Positions 43,063 to 52,909 of a DNA stretch of 64,000 bases are shown one piece after another. A program made the translations under genes and the position numbers. Each line of letters begins with the position of its first letter. Positions within the stretch are counted from its first letter, which is position 1. Location: the NCBI GenBank assembly GCA_014526335.1, contig JACTAT010000218.1, positions 62,001 through 126,000 on the forward strand, given 5' to 3'. Under the pieces are notes generated by a model, which saw only the letters and a program-made list of their open reading frames with translations, did not search any database and was not told where the DNA came from. Source of the DNA: Chrysaora quinquecirrha. Taxonomy: Eukaryota > Cnidaria > Scyphozoa > Semaeostomeae > Pelagiidae.

Positions 43063-44650
43063 CTATACAGCTTCTAAGTCTGTACACATTGTGATCCACT
43101 TTCTGTCTTCCTTTTTAATGTGAGCAGGTGAACAGAATGTATGGAAGCTGCATTTAATACAAGGCTTAGTGCATGTCTTCAAGTTGTGTCCAACCTCAAA
43201 GCAGTTACCACATTTATGAACAAGTTTCTGGCGCCTATAGCCTTCATCCTCTAATTCATGAAGCCTGTTACTCTTATGAAGAAGCATTACTAATGCTTCT
43301 GTGCCACGATAATTCCTTGATCTGAAAAATCTTTAGTTTGCACTTTCTCCAATCCTTGCTGGTTGAAAACAGCTAAATTGCCATATTTGGCCAAAAATTG
43401 TGGGACATGTTGCACCAAAGCATGCATGTAAGGAGTGACATGCTTTGTCTGATATAATGATAAAAAAAGTAAAAGCCAGCCAACAATTTTAGTTTTTAGT
43501 CTGACAATCTCATCACTTTCTATTGTGCAGCGAATCATTGTGTAGATTTCCAAGAAATCTTTCCACAGCTTTTGTATGCTATCCACCTTGCTATGGCCAG
43601 GCAATAATATAGTCATGTTTATCTTAGAAAATAACACCAATTTCTCAGGACCAGTGAGGTCCCTCCATCTTAATTTTTGTGTTTCCTTGTCAATAGACCA
43701 GTGGAAGTCAATGCCACATTCATTTTTCAAAAAATTCTCATACGCAGCCATGTGGGTATATTTTTTTCTATGAAATTCATTAAAGTTAATCTTTTTTTCA
43801 ATTGCATCCTGCCTTCTTAGCTCTAAAATGAGTTTTGTAAGTCATCAGTTACTCTGAGAAAGAGATGAAGTGTATCAATAATAACCCTTTCAATTGGGAC
43901 AGAAGGGAACAAGGGTGGATATTTGCAGCCATACTTTGACTTTAAGGGCCCTTTAGCAGCAGCCAACTCTTCAATTTTTTCCACTGTTCGTGCTCCTTTG
44001 GAGGTATCAAAAACTGACCATTGCTTTGTAGCATCATGTTTTTCTGTCGTTTTACAAACACACCATACACATGGGTAATCTGAAGTTGCACTCCCAATCC
44101 CACACACCATGGCTAAGAACTTTCTATCCCCTCCCAAATACCATTCTATGTCACACTTTATGCCCCTGAAAATCACAAACTTAGTGTTTTCAATTTCATG
44201 TCTAATATCAGCCAGTTTATTGAGTAAATGTTCATAGTCCTCTTTGATTTTTAGTATTGCAATGGGATAATTTCCTTCTACTGAATAAGCTTTTCTTCCT
44301 TCGTTAATTATAGTAAATGCTATGTTAACAACATGCAGCCGTTTTCCAATGACTGTACCATCACCAGTCAGTTTTATTTTCAGTGGTAGGGTGTCATTGA
44401 TGTCAACTGACTCTGCTAATTTTGCTACCCTAGAAATGATTCTTTCTTTTACACCTTGTTGAACACCAGTTCCACTTGGAGTAGGAGATATTTTCCATTT
44501 GCTGTTCATTTTGCACCATTTGTGATATACGAAAAGAAGATGGCATATCTTTACTGCTCATTGAAAGTTCGTGAATTGCTTTATTGGAAATTCCAAATCT
44601 TTCTTTGATGTAGAGAATTGTTTGATATGGTCAAGATCATGTTTATCAAG
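43063..44650 (-). pseudogene. Unnamed transposase-like gene, copy A (5' truncated)
   Basis: Minus strand. The readable 5' edge is about 44640 (LYIKERFGISNKAIHELSMS). 44509-43823 has IKLTGDGTVIGKRLHVVNIA, YLGGDRKFLAMVCGIG, CVWCVCK and VIIDTLHLFLRVTD. 43751-43290 has LRWRDLTGPEKLVLF, HVTPYMHALVQHVPQF and FNQQGLEKV. 43287-43063 ends with a Cys-rich knuckle (CGNCFEVGHNLKTCTKPC). Frames break near 43823, 43751 and 43290. About 250 residues present in copy B are missing at the N-terminus, and the truncation falls at the module starting at 44657. Candidate catalytic acids are the Asp of GDGT, the Asp of VIIDT and the Glu of QQGLEK, so an RNase H-fold transposase is possible; this is inference. I know related proteins only as uncharacterised in cnidarians, sponges and some fungi. 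Confidence 0.6.
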
Positions 44651-44656
44651 TTTCAG

Positions 44657-44881
44657 ACAATCATGGACATAAATTATGAGACAAATTGGATTTTTCTACA
44701 TTTTTCTACATTTTCGCCTCCTTTCCCCCTTTTTCAATGTTGCAAATTGTTGAAAACAACATGAAACACCAAGAAAGTGACGACAAGACAACTTTTTATA
44801 AGCACAACATTGAATCAGGGGGAGGGGGGCAGAGGCACTCTCAAAGCAAAATTTGTCTCATAATATTTTGTCCAAGATTGT
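44657..44881. repeat. 225-bp module with ACAATCATGG termini, upstream of Rep copy 2
   Basis: Ends are ACAATCATGG...AAATTATGAGACAAATT and the inverted AAATTTGTCTCATAATATT...CCAAGATTGT. The core has TTTCCCCCTTTTTCAATGTTG and, inverted, CAACATTGAATCAGGGGGAG. It is nearly identical to 48967-49188 and, in its termini, to 8002-8031 and 10594-10612. It has no coding content. It could be a MITE that targets Rep units or a terminal part of the Rep unit itself. Confidence 0.85.
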
Positions 44882-45210
44882 CTATGCGGAAAATCGATTA
44901 GACTGTGTCATCCACCTCTGTCACAGATGCTATAGTTCTTAACAAGTAAAACAATTGTCGAGCATTCATTGTCAGAGTGAAAATTATTATACAATTGGTG
45001 GAATCAAGAGGGGGGAGGGGGTTAAATTTTAGGGGAGGGCTTAAAAGGAAGATTTTTTGGGTTGGAGTGCAAATTGCGATTTCAAGTCATTCTGTTATTT
45101 CTCGTCTTTCTTGAAAGCAGAAATGGCTTGAAATGGTTACACACAGGTGTGGTAGGCATCGTAAAACGCCATAAAGTGCTGGCCTCACTTTCAATTTTCC
45201 TAAATTGCAT

Positions 45211-45247
45211 TTTGGCGGCAATTTAGAGTGTTACGTTACGCGGGAAA
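45211..45247 (+). promoter_or_regulatory. Two E2F-like sites upstream of Rep copy 2
   Basis: TTTGGCGGCA (45211-45220) and GCGGGAAA (45240-45247, TTTCCCGC on the other strand) lie 60-96 bases upstream of the ATG at 45307. They occupy the same position as the palindromic E2F site before Rep copy 1. The second matches the classical TTTSSCGC consensus. Confidence 0.45.
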
Positions 45248-45306
45248 GTGAACATTTCACGACAAACCGTAGAGCTAAGAGAGTCAGAAGAGATCATTGA
45301 ACCGAT

Positions 45307-46650
45307 ATGTCCACACTTTCCGACAAACGTTCTGGCCGTAGGCAATACCTTATTACCTACTCCAAAGCCAATGCAGCGAAGTTTCCCACCAGGGAAAGTT
45401 TTGCCCAAATGTTAGAGGATGCATTCAATTTGGGCAAATCAGTTGTCAAAGTGAAACACTGGGCTTGCTGTCGTGAGCCCCATGAGGATGGTGGCTTCCA
45501 TTACCACTGTGCACTAAAGTTGTCCGGAAACAAGAAATGGGTTTCAGTCAAAGAAACGATAACAGCAAAACACAGGATAGTTGTGAATTTCAGTGACAGT
45601 CACGATCACTACATTAGTGCATATAGATATGTGTGTAAGCACGACACAGAAGTAGCCCACAGCAAAGATCATCCCAACTTGGCAGAAGCAAGATCACCGA
45701 GAACCAAACGCTCAATTGCAGCAAACAGAGCCGCTGGGAAAAAGCGCAAATCAGAAACCTCCACTCAAGGGTGCAAGATTGCACCAAAGAAAAAGCGCCT
45801 AAGCAATACAGACGTAGCAGCTTTTATCCGAAAGCAAAACATTACTACCTACACAGGACTCTTTGCTACAGCCGAAAAAAGAAGGGAGGAAGGACAGAAT
45901 GACATAGCCGAATTCATTTTCACCCGTTCTGAAAAATATCTCAAGGAACTCATCAGCAAGGTGTGGTTGATGAAAGATGCACCAGACAAAATTCAAGGTC
46001 GTGCTACAACACGAATCGAAAAAGTTCGGAATGCACTGAAAGAGGAATGTGCATCTTGGTGCAACAGACGCTGGTTTGAATGCGCCACTGAAGTTTTGAA
46101 ATTAAACAACATTAATACAGATTTCTATGCCAAAAGTCTAAGAGACAACCTCATTAATGGTAGAGGTAAATTTAGAAATATCATGCTTGTTGGCCCAGCA
46201 AATTGCGCAAAAACATTCATGTTAAACCCACTGAAATACATATTCCATGCAGAAGAGTTATTTGAGAACCCATCCAATGACAAATTCGGATGGGTAGGTG
46301 CAGAAAAAGCATCCATTCTAATACTTCAAGATTTTAGATGGAGCAAGGACTCCATAGCTTGGAAGGGTTTGCTGCTTCTTTTGGAAGGTGAAACAGTTAA
46401 ACTGCCTGCTTCCAAAAACTTCTATGCACAGGACATAGTGATGGATGGTGATGTTGCTATATTTGCAACAAGCAAAGCGCCAGTCAATTACAGAGGCCCC
46501 TATAACACCACAGATGCTGATGAGGATGAAATGATGAAAGTTCGCTGGAATACAATTAAATTTCATCATCGATTTTCTGAAGAGGATCAAAAGATTGTGA
46601 AGCCCTGTGCTCGGTGCTTTGCAGAGCTGGCCTTGCTTAGAGACAATTGA
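45307..46650 (+). CDS. Rep protein: HUH nicking endonuclease fused to SF3 helicase, intact
   Basis: 447 codons without interruption. Motif I is YLITYS (residues 14-19). The metal-binding pair is His65 and His67 in FHYHCAL. The nicking motif is Tyr108-x2-Lys111 (YRYVCK). A basic linker follows (KKRKSE..., PKKKRL around residue 160, nuclear-localisation-like). The helicase part has Walker A GPANCAKT at 296-303, in which the usual Gly before Lys302 is Ala, Walker B with Asp342 (ILILQD), and motif C IFATSKAP (385-392). The tail is CARCFAELALL. Such proteins nick a stem-loop origin and unwind it for rolling-circle replication or transposition. No capsid gene is adjacent. The start is supported by conservation of STLSD in the other copy. 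The intact frame suggests recent arrival or continued use. Confidence 0.85.
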   Translation: MSTLSDKRSGRRQYLITYSKANAAKFPTRESFAQMLEDAFNLGKSVVKVKHWACCREPHEDGGFHYHCALKLSGNKKWVSVKETITAKHRIVVNFSDSHDHYISAYRYVCKHDTEVAHSKDHPNLAEARSPRTKRSIAANRAAGKKRKSETSTQGCKIAPKKKRLSNTDVAAFIRKQNITTYTGLFATAEKRREEGQNDIAEFIFTRSEKYLKELISKVWLMKDAPDKIQGRATTRIEKVRNALKEECASWCNRRWFECATEVLKLNNINTDFYAKSLRDNLINGRGKFRNIMLVGPANCAKTFMLNPLKYIFHAEELFENPSNDKFGWVGAEKASILILQDFRWSKDSIAWKGLLLLLEGETVKLPASKNFYAQDIVMDGDVAIFATSKAPVNYRGPYNTTDADEDEMMKVRWNTIKFHHRFSEEDQKIVKPCARCFAELALLRDN

Positions 46651-46834
46651 TACAATTGTAAATAAGGAACTTCAAGCTTACCAAACGAATACATTCAATC
46701 TTTCAGCTATGTCGTAATATGATTGTTGTTAGAAGACACTGGCATTGGCACCCAATTTTGCACTCATGATTTCTCCCCCTTAATTACTCGAAACGAATGC
46801 TGAACTCTTGTTTCATTTCATATTAAATTACTGA

Positions 46835-47069
46835 CATGTTCCCATACATGTTCCCACATGTTCCCAAACATGTTACCACTCTTCCTATAAGGCTTCAGTA
46901 CTGACTTCTTCATGTTACCACATGTTCCCGCTTTTTTTTAAAAAAGAGTATATTCTTCCTTTTTATAAAAAAGCGGGAACATGTGGTAACATGTTGAAGT
47001 CAGTACTGAAGCCTTATAGGAAGAGTGGTAACATGTTTGGGAACATGTGGGAACATCTATGGGAACATG
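46835..47069. repeat. 235-bp iteron palindrome, candidate replication origin
   Basis: Two arms of about 105 bases, almost perfectly inverted, flank an AT-rich loop (about 46932-46972). Each arm carries six CATGTTCCC/CATGTTACC repeats arranged 4 + spacer + 2, counted from the outside. The spacer (CTTCCTATAAGGCTTCAGTA) is also conserved in the inverted copy. It lies 185 bases downstream of the Rep stop. Rep copy 1 has one such arm in the same place. No canonical TAATATTAC-like nonanucleotide is visible; the loop has GAGTATATTC. Confidence 0.75.
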
Positions 47070-47612
47070 CGAGTAGCTGACTCAAAACAAACTGAAAAGA
47101 AAGGATAGAACATTTAGGTAAAAGAATATATAAATAAATAATTTATCTGCTTACTAAAGGTGTCGTACTTCTTTTATCACAATAAGATTTCAGCAGCAAA
47201 ACAATAAATTTAAACAAGAACATCCCAACATTTGATCCGATGGTGGAGACATATTTTTCCAAACAATATCTGAATAAGAAAAAAAGCATTTTATCTTGAT
47301 GTAATTGACATGAGCTTTGTTGTATTTGTGTCGAAATGTTAAAATGACAACAAGCATTTTATGTTATTTCAAATTCAAATCCATAGCATTAAGGTAGAGA
47401 CACTCAATTCAGTCGATATTCAGTAATTGCGATGCTGGTTGCAAACAATTGTTTGGATTTCTACAAAACAGGCCTCCACGTTGTCTTATAATGCATCTGT
47501 TTTGGTAAAGACAGGATGATACCTTGACGGTTATAAAATACCATGCATCTTTCCACAGAGAAATCTTTCATATTCTAAAACATAAATTCTTTGAATGGAG
47601 CCTTACATATTA
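47070..47612. other. No gene recognised
   Basis: AT-rich sequence between the palindrome and the Tc1-like gene. The Tc1 terminus should lie here, but I could not define a convincing inverted pair. Confidence 0.35.
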
Positions 47613-48707
47613 TTAGTACTTGATTCTCATTCCCTTAGCTTTGATTATCATTGCTACCCTCTTATCCATTGATCCAATAATCTTGTCTATTTCTGCTGCT
47701 GGATAATCCAGTAAGGTCTTTTTAACTCGAGGAGAGAACTCCGCAAATGTTTCTTTGCTTATATTCCTAACCAAAGCCTGCTGTTTTAATTTTCTGCTGA
47801 CTAGGTTAAAGAAATTCTCTATAGGATTCAAATCAGGAGATCGTGATGGAATCTTGAATACTTTTGCACCAACCAAATCAAATGCTTTTCTTGCTGCTTT
47901 GCTGTTCTGTCGTGGACATCCATCCTGCAAAAACCTCTTACCTTTAGGATCAATGCTTTTTTCAAAGGACTCCGGAAAGGATGAATTTACTATATCTGCC
48001 ATCTTTTCACCAGTAATCGCTCCAGAGTACTGCTGACAAAAAACAACGCCTCGGTTAAAGGATATCCCGACCATAAAATTACTGTTCACTTTTCCTTCCT
48101 TCCTTCCTTTGGATGTGCATCCAATTTTCAATCCCTTGCTCACTTTTCTCCATTCCCGCGCATTCGGTGCTCTTGCTTGATCTAAAGGATTGGTCTTATA
48201 CTCAAAGCCTTTGCCGTCAAAATAGAATGAAATATTATAATTCCAAAAATCCTGTCCAAGTTTCAGCTTGCGTACCTTTCTGCAAAATTTAATTCTTGCT
48301 TTCAAGTCTTGTTGGGTCAGAAGGCCCTTCTTGCGCGACTGTAAATATGAATAGCCTTCTTGGTTCAGAATTCTCCTCACAGTACGATTGGAAACCTTCT
48401 GCTCAACACCAGCCTCAACAGCCACCCGTAGAGACGTAAATGAGCCATCAGTTTGTCTTAGCTTTGGCACTGAACGTAAGATCTGCCTCGTATCATGAGG
48501 AGTAAGCTTTGGAGGCCTACCTCTATTTTCTTTTCTCCTATCCTCAGGAACATCCTGTCCAATGGCCGTTCTGGCATGCCTATATCTAGATGCGTTACTA
48601 TACTGCGGGAACATTTCTAACAGTCTTTTACCAGAAACTCCGGCTTTCTGATACGATACAGCTGTTTCTGCAGAGTGCCTGGACGTAACTTTGTTTCTCG
48701 TTGCCAT
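47613..48707 (-). CDS. Tc1/mariner transposase, intact
   Basis: 364 codons. The N-terminus holds paired-like helix-turn-helix regions (SGKRLLEMFPQYSNASRYRHA; GRPPKLTPHDTRQI with a GRPP linker; then FTSLRVAVEAGV and VSNRTVRRILNQEGY). The catalytic triad is Asp in FYFDGKG, Asp in FLQDGCPRQNS and Glu in SPDLNPIENFF; the last two are 34 residues apart, giving the DD34E of Tc1-like enzymes. The second Asp motif is QDGCPRQ rather than the usual QDNAPxH. Length is normal for the family. It cuts and pastes the surrounding element at TA. It splits the Rep unit between the origin palindrome and the right module, so it inserted after the Rep unit. Confidence 0.85.
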   Translation of the reverse strand: MATRNKVTSRHSAETAVSYQKAGVSGKRLLEMFPQYSNASRYRHARTAIGQDVPEDRRKENRGRPPKLTPHDTRQILRSVPKLRQTDGSFTSLRVAVEAGVEQKVSNRTVRRILNQEGYSYLQSRKKGLLTQQDLKARIKFCRKVRKLKLGQDFWNYNISFYFDGKGFEYKTNPLDQARAPNAREWRKVSKGLKIGCTSKGRKEGKVNSNFMVGISFNRGVVFCQQYSGAITGEKMADIVNSSFPESFEKSIDPKGKRFLQDGCPRQNSKAARKAFDLVGAKVFKIPSRSPDLNPIENFFNLVSRKLKQQALVRNISKETFAEFSPRVKKTLLDYPAAEIDKIIGSMDKRVAMIIKAKGMRIKY

Positions 48708-48779
48708 TTTCCTGTTTCACATTGCTGTTTTCCTACACATTCTTTGATAATTGCCATCACATCGTTTATAAAATACTTT

Positions 48780-48840
48780 TGTTATTGTTGTTGTTGTTGT
48801 TGATGTCATTGTTAATATTAATGTTGTTGTTGTTGTTGGT
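48780..48840. repeat. (GTT)n trinucleotide tract
   Basis: Imperfect GTTGTTGTT runs interrupted by GATGTCATTGTTAATATTAAT. Simple-sequence tract in the 5' flank of the Tc1-like gene. Confidence 0.85.
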
Positions 48841-48966
48841 CTACCTGACTGTCTTTGCGTTGCATATCCATCCTTCAAAAGCCACTTGGTGTAATTTTCC
48901 CATCTTCGAATAATTCTTATGTAAAACTTGGTTGACCGAAATTGTCTAAGTATCAAAATTTTTCAG

Positions 48967-49188
48967 ACAATCATGGACATAAATTATGAGACAAATTGGA
49001 TTTTTCTACATTTTTCTACATTTTCGCCCCTTCCCCTTTTTCAATGTTGCAAATTGTTGAAAACAACATGAAACACCAAGAAAGTGACGAATCAGAGACA
49101 ACTTTTATAAGCACAACATTGAATCAGGGGAGGGGGCAGAGGCACTCTCAAAGCAAAATTTGTCTCATAATATTTTGTCCAAGATTGT
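48967..49188. repeat. 222-bp module with ACAATCATGG termini, downstream of Rep copy 2
   Basis: Nearly identical to 44657-44881 in the same orientation. Similarity extends a few bases further left (TATCAA...TTTCAG precedes both copies), more than expected if each were an independent MITE insertion. Confidence 0.85.
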
Positions 49189-49194
49189 ATACGA

Positions 49195-49544
49195 TCGCAA
49201 AGAAGAGACAACCCTGTCAACAAGACATTTATGAACAGTTTCAAAACGTTGGTATCCCTGATGGAAGAAAAGCCAGGAGAATCCAAAGCAACCAGGAATT
49301 GGAAGCTTTACTTAGAAAGCGTTGGGATGTACGAGTGAAAAATGCTGTTGAAAACTTTGAACGCGTTTTTGAAGGGTCAGTCAAATTTTGGAAGTTTGAC
49401 AGGCCCCCACTGGATGACTTTTTTTGCACTGGTGGAAAGTTTTTCCCTTACAAAATAGAACAAGAACCTCTGTTTGTTTTCACATTTGTGAGAGAGACAG
49501 GCAACAGTAGAGAATACCATGAACAGTTTAAAACAATTTGTTAA
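49195..49544 (+). CDS. Unidentified ORF next to the right module
   Basis: An open frame of about 115 codons after the module boundary, apparently fused by chance to an open stretch across the module. The part after 49195 is protein-like (PDGRKARRIQSNQELEALLR, RWDVRVKNAVENFERVF, FTFVRETGNSREYHEQFK) and ends at a TAA. No domain is recognised and no start codon is certain. It may be a C-terminal exon of a gene whose 5' part was displaced. Confidence 0.35.
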
Positions 49545-49559
49545 ATTATAAAATCATTG

Positions 49560-50740
49560 AATGTACTATAACTTAGTTATCGTACACAAACATTAAATTG
49601 AAATTGTTGTATGGTCTTGATCACTCATGAATGTGTTTGGTGACAGCAAACCAACCTAACCCTGGCCTATCAAATTAACCTTACTATTTGTCACCTGAAT
49701 CCAGCAAATAAGATTAACAAAATTGCCAATTTTTTCAGAAAACCATCCATTTGTCTGAAAAATTGAGCATTGATTAGAAATTTTAGCGAGGTGTTAAATT
49801 GTGCCAAGAAATTAATTTCTGTCTATATTTTGGTTTTTTATAGACAGGATACAAGATTTACCAGATATAAATCATTGGCACATCCTGTAAAATAAGAAAC
49901 ACAAAAACTGTATATATAGTTTTCCTGAGATAGAAACCTGACATCCAAAAACATTCATCTCACACTAGTTAAGACAGTGCATTGTTACACCCAATCAAAA
50001 AGCAATAAAGTGGTGTAAACAATTAGAGTGCACTAATTTGACATGTTCAAGTGGGAGAGCCTCCTGAGAATTTCCGATGATTTACTGAAATACTTGAAAT
50101 ATGGTATAGAGGAAATACTATTTCAAGTATATGGTATACTTGAAATAGAGCAAATAATTCAATATGGTATAAATATATATACATTAACTTAGTTAACTTG
50201 CTTTTTTATGTAATCTTTTGCACTAATTTGCATTGTTCTTTTCTGTTTTCTGATAAAAATTAAATAACCCTCAAATAACCCCTTGAATAAGAATATATAT
50301 TGTGTATTTAAAACTCTTTGCTCTTGAACAGGAGCCATCTTTGGGAGTTTATCACAAAAATTTTTTCTTGTACAGGATAATTTAGTCTCAAGTTTTAAAT
50401 TTTGGGAACATTACAAATGAATTAATTTTTTGGCACTGTCAACTGAAATCTTAAGATAGTGACCTTTTATCAATTGCCAATATTTTCACCTTTTGGACAT
50501 ATTCTGCCCTGCCCTTCAACACTCTATATCTCTGTAAATGCAATGCAGGATATCCTTTCTTACATGTTATTTGATTATTTTCAAAATCCTAAATTCTGAC
50601 AAATCAACTCTGGATAAAAAGTCTTATTTACACTCAACAAACATGTTTTGTGCTAACAATTGAACAGAAAGCACTCTGTGATTGGGTTATACAGATACTT
50701 CAAATTGTAGAGCTCTAAAACTGAATGGTGTTCACAACTT
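49560..50740. other. No gene recognised; one perfect hairpin
   Basis: AT-rich. A perfect inverted repeat with 14-base arms and a 3-base loop (CTATTTCAAGTATA, TGG, then its complement) lies at 50118-50148. No other feature. Confidence 0.4.
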
Positions 50741-52904
50741 CTATGTTGTGACTAGGCATTTTTTTGACCATTTCCCATTAATTTTCAACAGGTGAGCACA
50801 GCATATCAGAGCATCACAACTACTACACTTCTCTGTACACCTCTTTATTGAGTGACCTTGTATTTTGCAGTTACTGCACAGGTAACTGTTTTTGATCCTT
50901 TCAGCACCTTTTGCTTCCAAATGCTTGATGCGGTTCTTTTTCAGCATGATCTGCTTCAATGCCTTGACTCCTCGATGATTGGATGACCTAAAGTAGTCCT
51001 TTGAGACAATGTCATTATACTTCTCTAACCCTTGTTGGTTGAAATTGCCAATGTTGCCATACAATTTCAAAAAGTCTGGGACATGGCATCTGAATGCATG
51101 CATATAAGGAGTAACATCACTGGACTGGTAAACATGTAAAAAATCTTGCCTCCAGATTGTAATTTCTTGCTTGAGCTGATGAATTTCTTCCTCATTTTTG
51201 TAGGTTTTTCTTAGTTTTATGTAAAGTCGCAGAAAGTTTTTACATAATTTGTTGATTAGATGAGCACCAGGCAAATTACCCATGAGTTCATTTACATTAA
51301 TTTTTTCAAATAAAAGCAACTTCTCTGGGCCATTTAAGCTTCTGTATTCCAATTTTTGGGTGGAATTGCTCACATAGAACTTAAATGGGATTCCCAATGA
51401 ATTGAGCAATTCCCAAAATTTGTGCATGTAGTGAAACTTTTCAACATTGAACCCACTTTTAAATGTGGTCTTTTCACAAGCATCCTCTTTTCTCAACTGC
51501 CTGATTAAATTGTCAATAAGAATATCACAAACTCTCAGAAACAAATGCAGAGTGTCAATGATTACATGATCCAATTCAATGAATTCAAAAATTGGTGGAT
51601 TCATCAGTTGTGCTTCTTCCCTTTAATGTCTTCCTTTATTTTTGCAATTGTCCTTGCATTATTGGCTACAGCCATGAGGGGCCATTCTTTTGAAACATCA
51701 TGCTGTGCTATCCTGGGACATAAACACCATATGCATGCATAGTCTTGGTTTGCTGGACCAATCCGACAGACAGTGGCTAAAAATTTCCAGTCACCTCCAA
51801 AAAAGTGTAACTGGAAATAAAACACCATCTATGGTGACTGATTTGAGGTTTCTCATTTCAAGATGTAAGTCTTTCATACAGTTCTTAATTTCTTTGTAAT
51901 TATCCTTGGTTTTAGCAATCAAGAGAACATAGTTTCCTTTCTCACTTGCAGCAATTGAACCTTCATTGATAATGGAAAAAGTGACATTTAACAGTTGCAA
52001 GCGTTTGCCAACATTTGTACCATCACCACTTATTTTTACATTTATAGTTTCACCATCAACAATTCGTCCACTTTTGATTAGCCTTCTCACTTGCTCCTCC
52101 AATACATCACATAATTTCAATTGTACACCCTCTGTAGAATTAGGTGTGGGGTAAATATTCCATGATTTGTTTAAATATTCAAATCTTTGTCTCAAGTTGT
52201 ATGTTGTTGGTAACCCTTTTGACAGTGATGCAAGTTCATGCCAAGCCTTATTTGATATGTTGAATTTATCTTTTATATAAAGCAACATGTACACATCATC
52301 CAGGGCAGATGTATCATGTATATCATTTTCAACACCTGCATCAAAAATTTTTTGCTAATTTCATCCTCATCCAGTAAAATAATGGTCTCTGACACATTCT
52401 CAACTGTATCATAATATGTCACTTTACTAGGGACAAGATCATATAGGCCAATAAATTCAAAGGCACATGTAATCTCAGATTTTAGCTCTTTCTTTATTCT
52501 ATATTTGCTACGTTCAGAGTAATTTGCCAATGATCTTCTGGCATATTTCTTTTTTGGTTGTTCCCTTTGCTGTGAAATCATCCTCTTCACAATGTTTTTG
52601 AAACGTGTTTGCCAATACAAAACTGATGCATTAGCCCTCTTTACTTCATGTTCTAAATATTCAGATTTTTTTGTTTGTGCATCAAGCTTTTTTGAAGTCC
52701 TTCCTTCTCAGTGGCCAACGCTTGGTTTTTTGTGTACAATTTAAGCTTGTCTGTCTTGTGGAGGAAATACGTAAAATTGTATGGCTTTGACTCCTGCAAA
52801 GTCTTCAAAAATGTTTGCATTTGCTTTCCACCTTTTCTTGAAGCAATCCTTTTCTCTGGAGAAGCTGGGTCAACTTTTATGAAAACAACACAGTATTCTG
52901 CCAT
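50741..52904 (-). pseudogene. Unnamed transposase-like gene, copy B
   Basis: Five minus-strand pieces in order. 52904-52653 is the N-terminus (MAEYCVVFIKVDPASPEKRI). 52620-52273 is basic. 52294-51791 has LYIKDKFNISNKAWHELASL and ISGDGTNVGKRLQLLN. 51828-51604 has FGGDWKFLATVCRIG, YACIWCLCP and NNARTIAKI. 51604-50741 has LDHVIIDTLHLFLRV, NGPEKLLLFEKIN, VTPYMHAFRCHVPDF and FNQQGLEKYND, and a final CSNCKIQGHSIKRCTEKCSSC knuckle. Conserved blocks are those of copy A, and this copy is longer at the N-terminus. Frameshifts near 52640, 52290, 51810 and 51604 disable it. An acceptor-like TTTTTGCAG precedes the start region at about 53040, so a 5' intron is likely. Probable transposase; family name unknown to me. 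Confidence 0.6.
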
Positions 52905-52909
52905 TTAGG

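Noticed and set aside
44686..44901. ORFs inside the 225-bp module (and 48996 onward in its copy)
   Set aside because: Short frames across a hairpin with C- and G-runs; small indels between the two copies change the frame.
45307..46650. Helitron
   Set aside because: Helitron Rep proteins have a two-tyrosine HUH domain and an SF1 helicase. This one has a single Tyr-x2-Lys motif and SF3-type motifs, and no Helitron ends were found.
48717..48956. 79-aa minus-strand ORF with Thr-rich repeats
   Set aside because: The Thr run is the translation of the (GTT)n tract; no conserved motif.
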